The notes beneath the pieces are model-generated. The model was given only the letters and a program-made list of their open reading frames with translations. It did not search any database and was not told the DNA's origin. From Acanthaster planci (lineage: Eukaryota; Echinodermata; Asteroidea; Valvatida; Acanthasteridae), in assembly GCF_001949145.1 (NCBI RefSeq), contig NW_019091423.1, positions 1,076,888 through 1,140,887 of the forward strand: DNA of 64,000 nt, given 5' to 3'. Shown in pieces: positions 63,785 to 64,000 of the stretch (position 1 is its first letter; the number at the start of each line of letters is the position of its first letter). Position numbers and translations under genes: made by a program.

Positions 63785-64000
63785 AGTGTGATGTTGTAAT
63801 AGATTTTGGAAGCAGAGTTGTGCAGAGTGTGATGTTGTAATAGGTTTGAAAGCAGAGTTGTGCAGAGTGTGATGTTGTAATAGGTTCTGAAAGCAGAGTT
63901 GTGCAGAGTGTGATGTTGTAATAGGTCCTGAAAGCAGAGTTGTGCAGAGTGTGATGTTGTAATAGGTTTTGAAAGCAGAGTTGTGCAGAGTGTGATGTTG
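63785..64000. repeat. 41-bp tandem array, at least five copies
   Basis: Units starting AGTGTGATGTTGTAATAG begin at 63785, 63826, 63866, 63907, 63948 and 63989 (the last cut by the window edge). Copies differ mainly in a T/C stretch (GGTTTT, GGTTT, GGTTCT, GGTCCT). The array abuts the LINE fragment on its 5' side. The unit is not a multiple of three, so the array cannot keep a reading frame. Confidence 0.95.

Larger units (their letters stand above)
60973..64000 (-). other. trio: Intron upstream of the PH1-end exon (partial)
   Basis: At least 3 kb between this exon and the unseen upstream PH1 exon. From 61000 to about 63550 I see AT-rich unique sequence with no exon. The right end holds a decayed retrotransposon tail and a 41-bp tandem array. 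Confidence 0.7.

Noticed and set aside
1-64000. Prokaryotic or phage systems, CRISPR arrays, functional tRNA or rRNA genes
   Set aside because: No arrays, operons or intact RNA genes were seen. The window is animal intron and exon sequence, and tRNA-like boxes are isolated in decayed repeats.

Overview
The window is intronic and coding sequence from one animal gene on the minus strand. It looks like a marine invertebrate, possibly an echinoderm or another deuterostome. The DNA is AT-rich, the exons are small and bounded by GT/AG signals, the introns are long, and the sequence is littered with ACATGTA-type motifs, microsatellites and decayed repeats. The clade is an inference. There are no prokaryotic genes, CRISPR arrays or operons.

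The gene is the orthologue of TRIO/KALRN (a Rho-family guanine nucleotide exchange factor). Transcription runs from high to low coordinates. Six constitutive exons are supported by homology to the family and by splice phases that match at every junction: end of the first PH domain (60891-60972), two linker exons (60597-60684 and 60210-60327), the first SH3 domain (53862-54084), and two exons of the conserved linker ahead of the second DH domain (2019-2094 and 619-718). The last contains the family hallmark KWLTSPVR. The DH1 domain and N-terminus lie beyond 64000, and DH2-PH2 and the C-terminus lie below position 1, so the gene is partial at both ends. The SH3-to-linker intron is about 51.8 kb and makes up most of the window.

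Inside that intron, at 18652-18724, is a candidate alternative first coding exon. It has a strong start context, an in-frame stop just upstream, a basic 24-residue peptide, and a splice donor in the same phase as the SH3 exon. It would yield a short isoform keeping only the second GEF half, at the same place in the protein where vertebrate kalirin starts its Duet isoform. Three smaller phase-compatible optional exons are proposed with lower confidence (55649-55678, 37869-37889, 8243-8294).

The rest is non-coding. It holds a perfect 169-bp tandem duplication (2719-3059), a pyrimidine-rich tract (2200-2720), a fold-back element (7006-7167), degenerate minisatellites (about 7770-8190 and 51430-52340), two tRNA-derived SINE-like remnants, and a decayed non-LTR retrotransposon end followed by a 41-bp tandem array at the right edge. 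It also holds sequence matches to CTCF (24596) and to RFX X-box motifs (22541, 26031, 43455). I found no convincing independent gene on the plus strand and no evidence for a wholly new biological system. The most informative novelty is the internal-promoter isoform and its phase logic.
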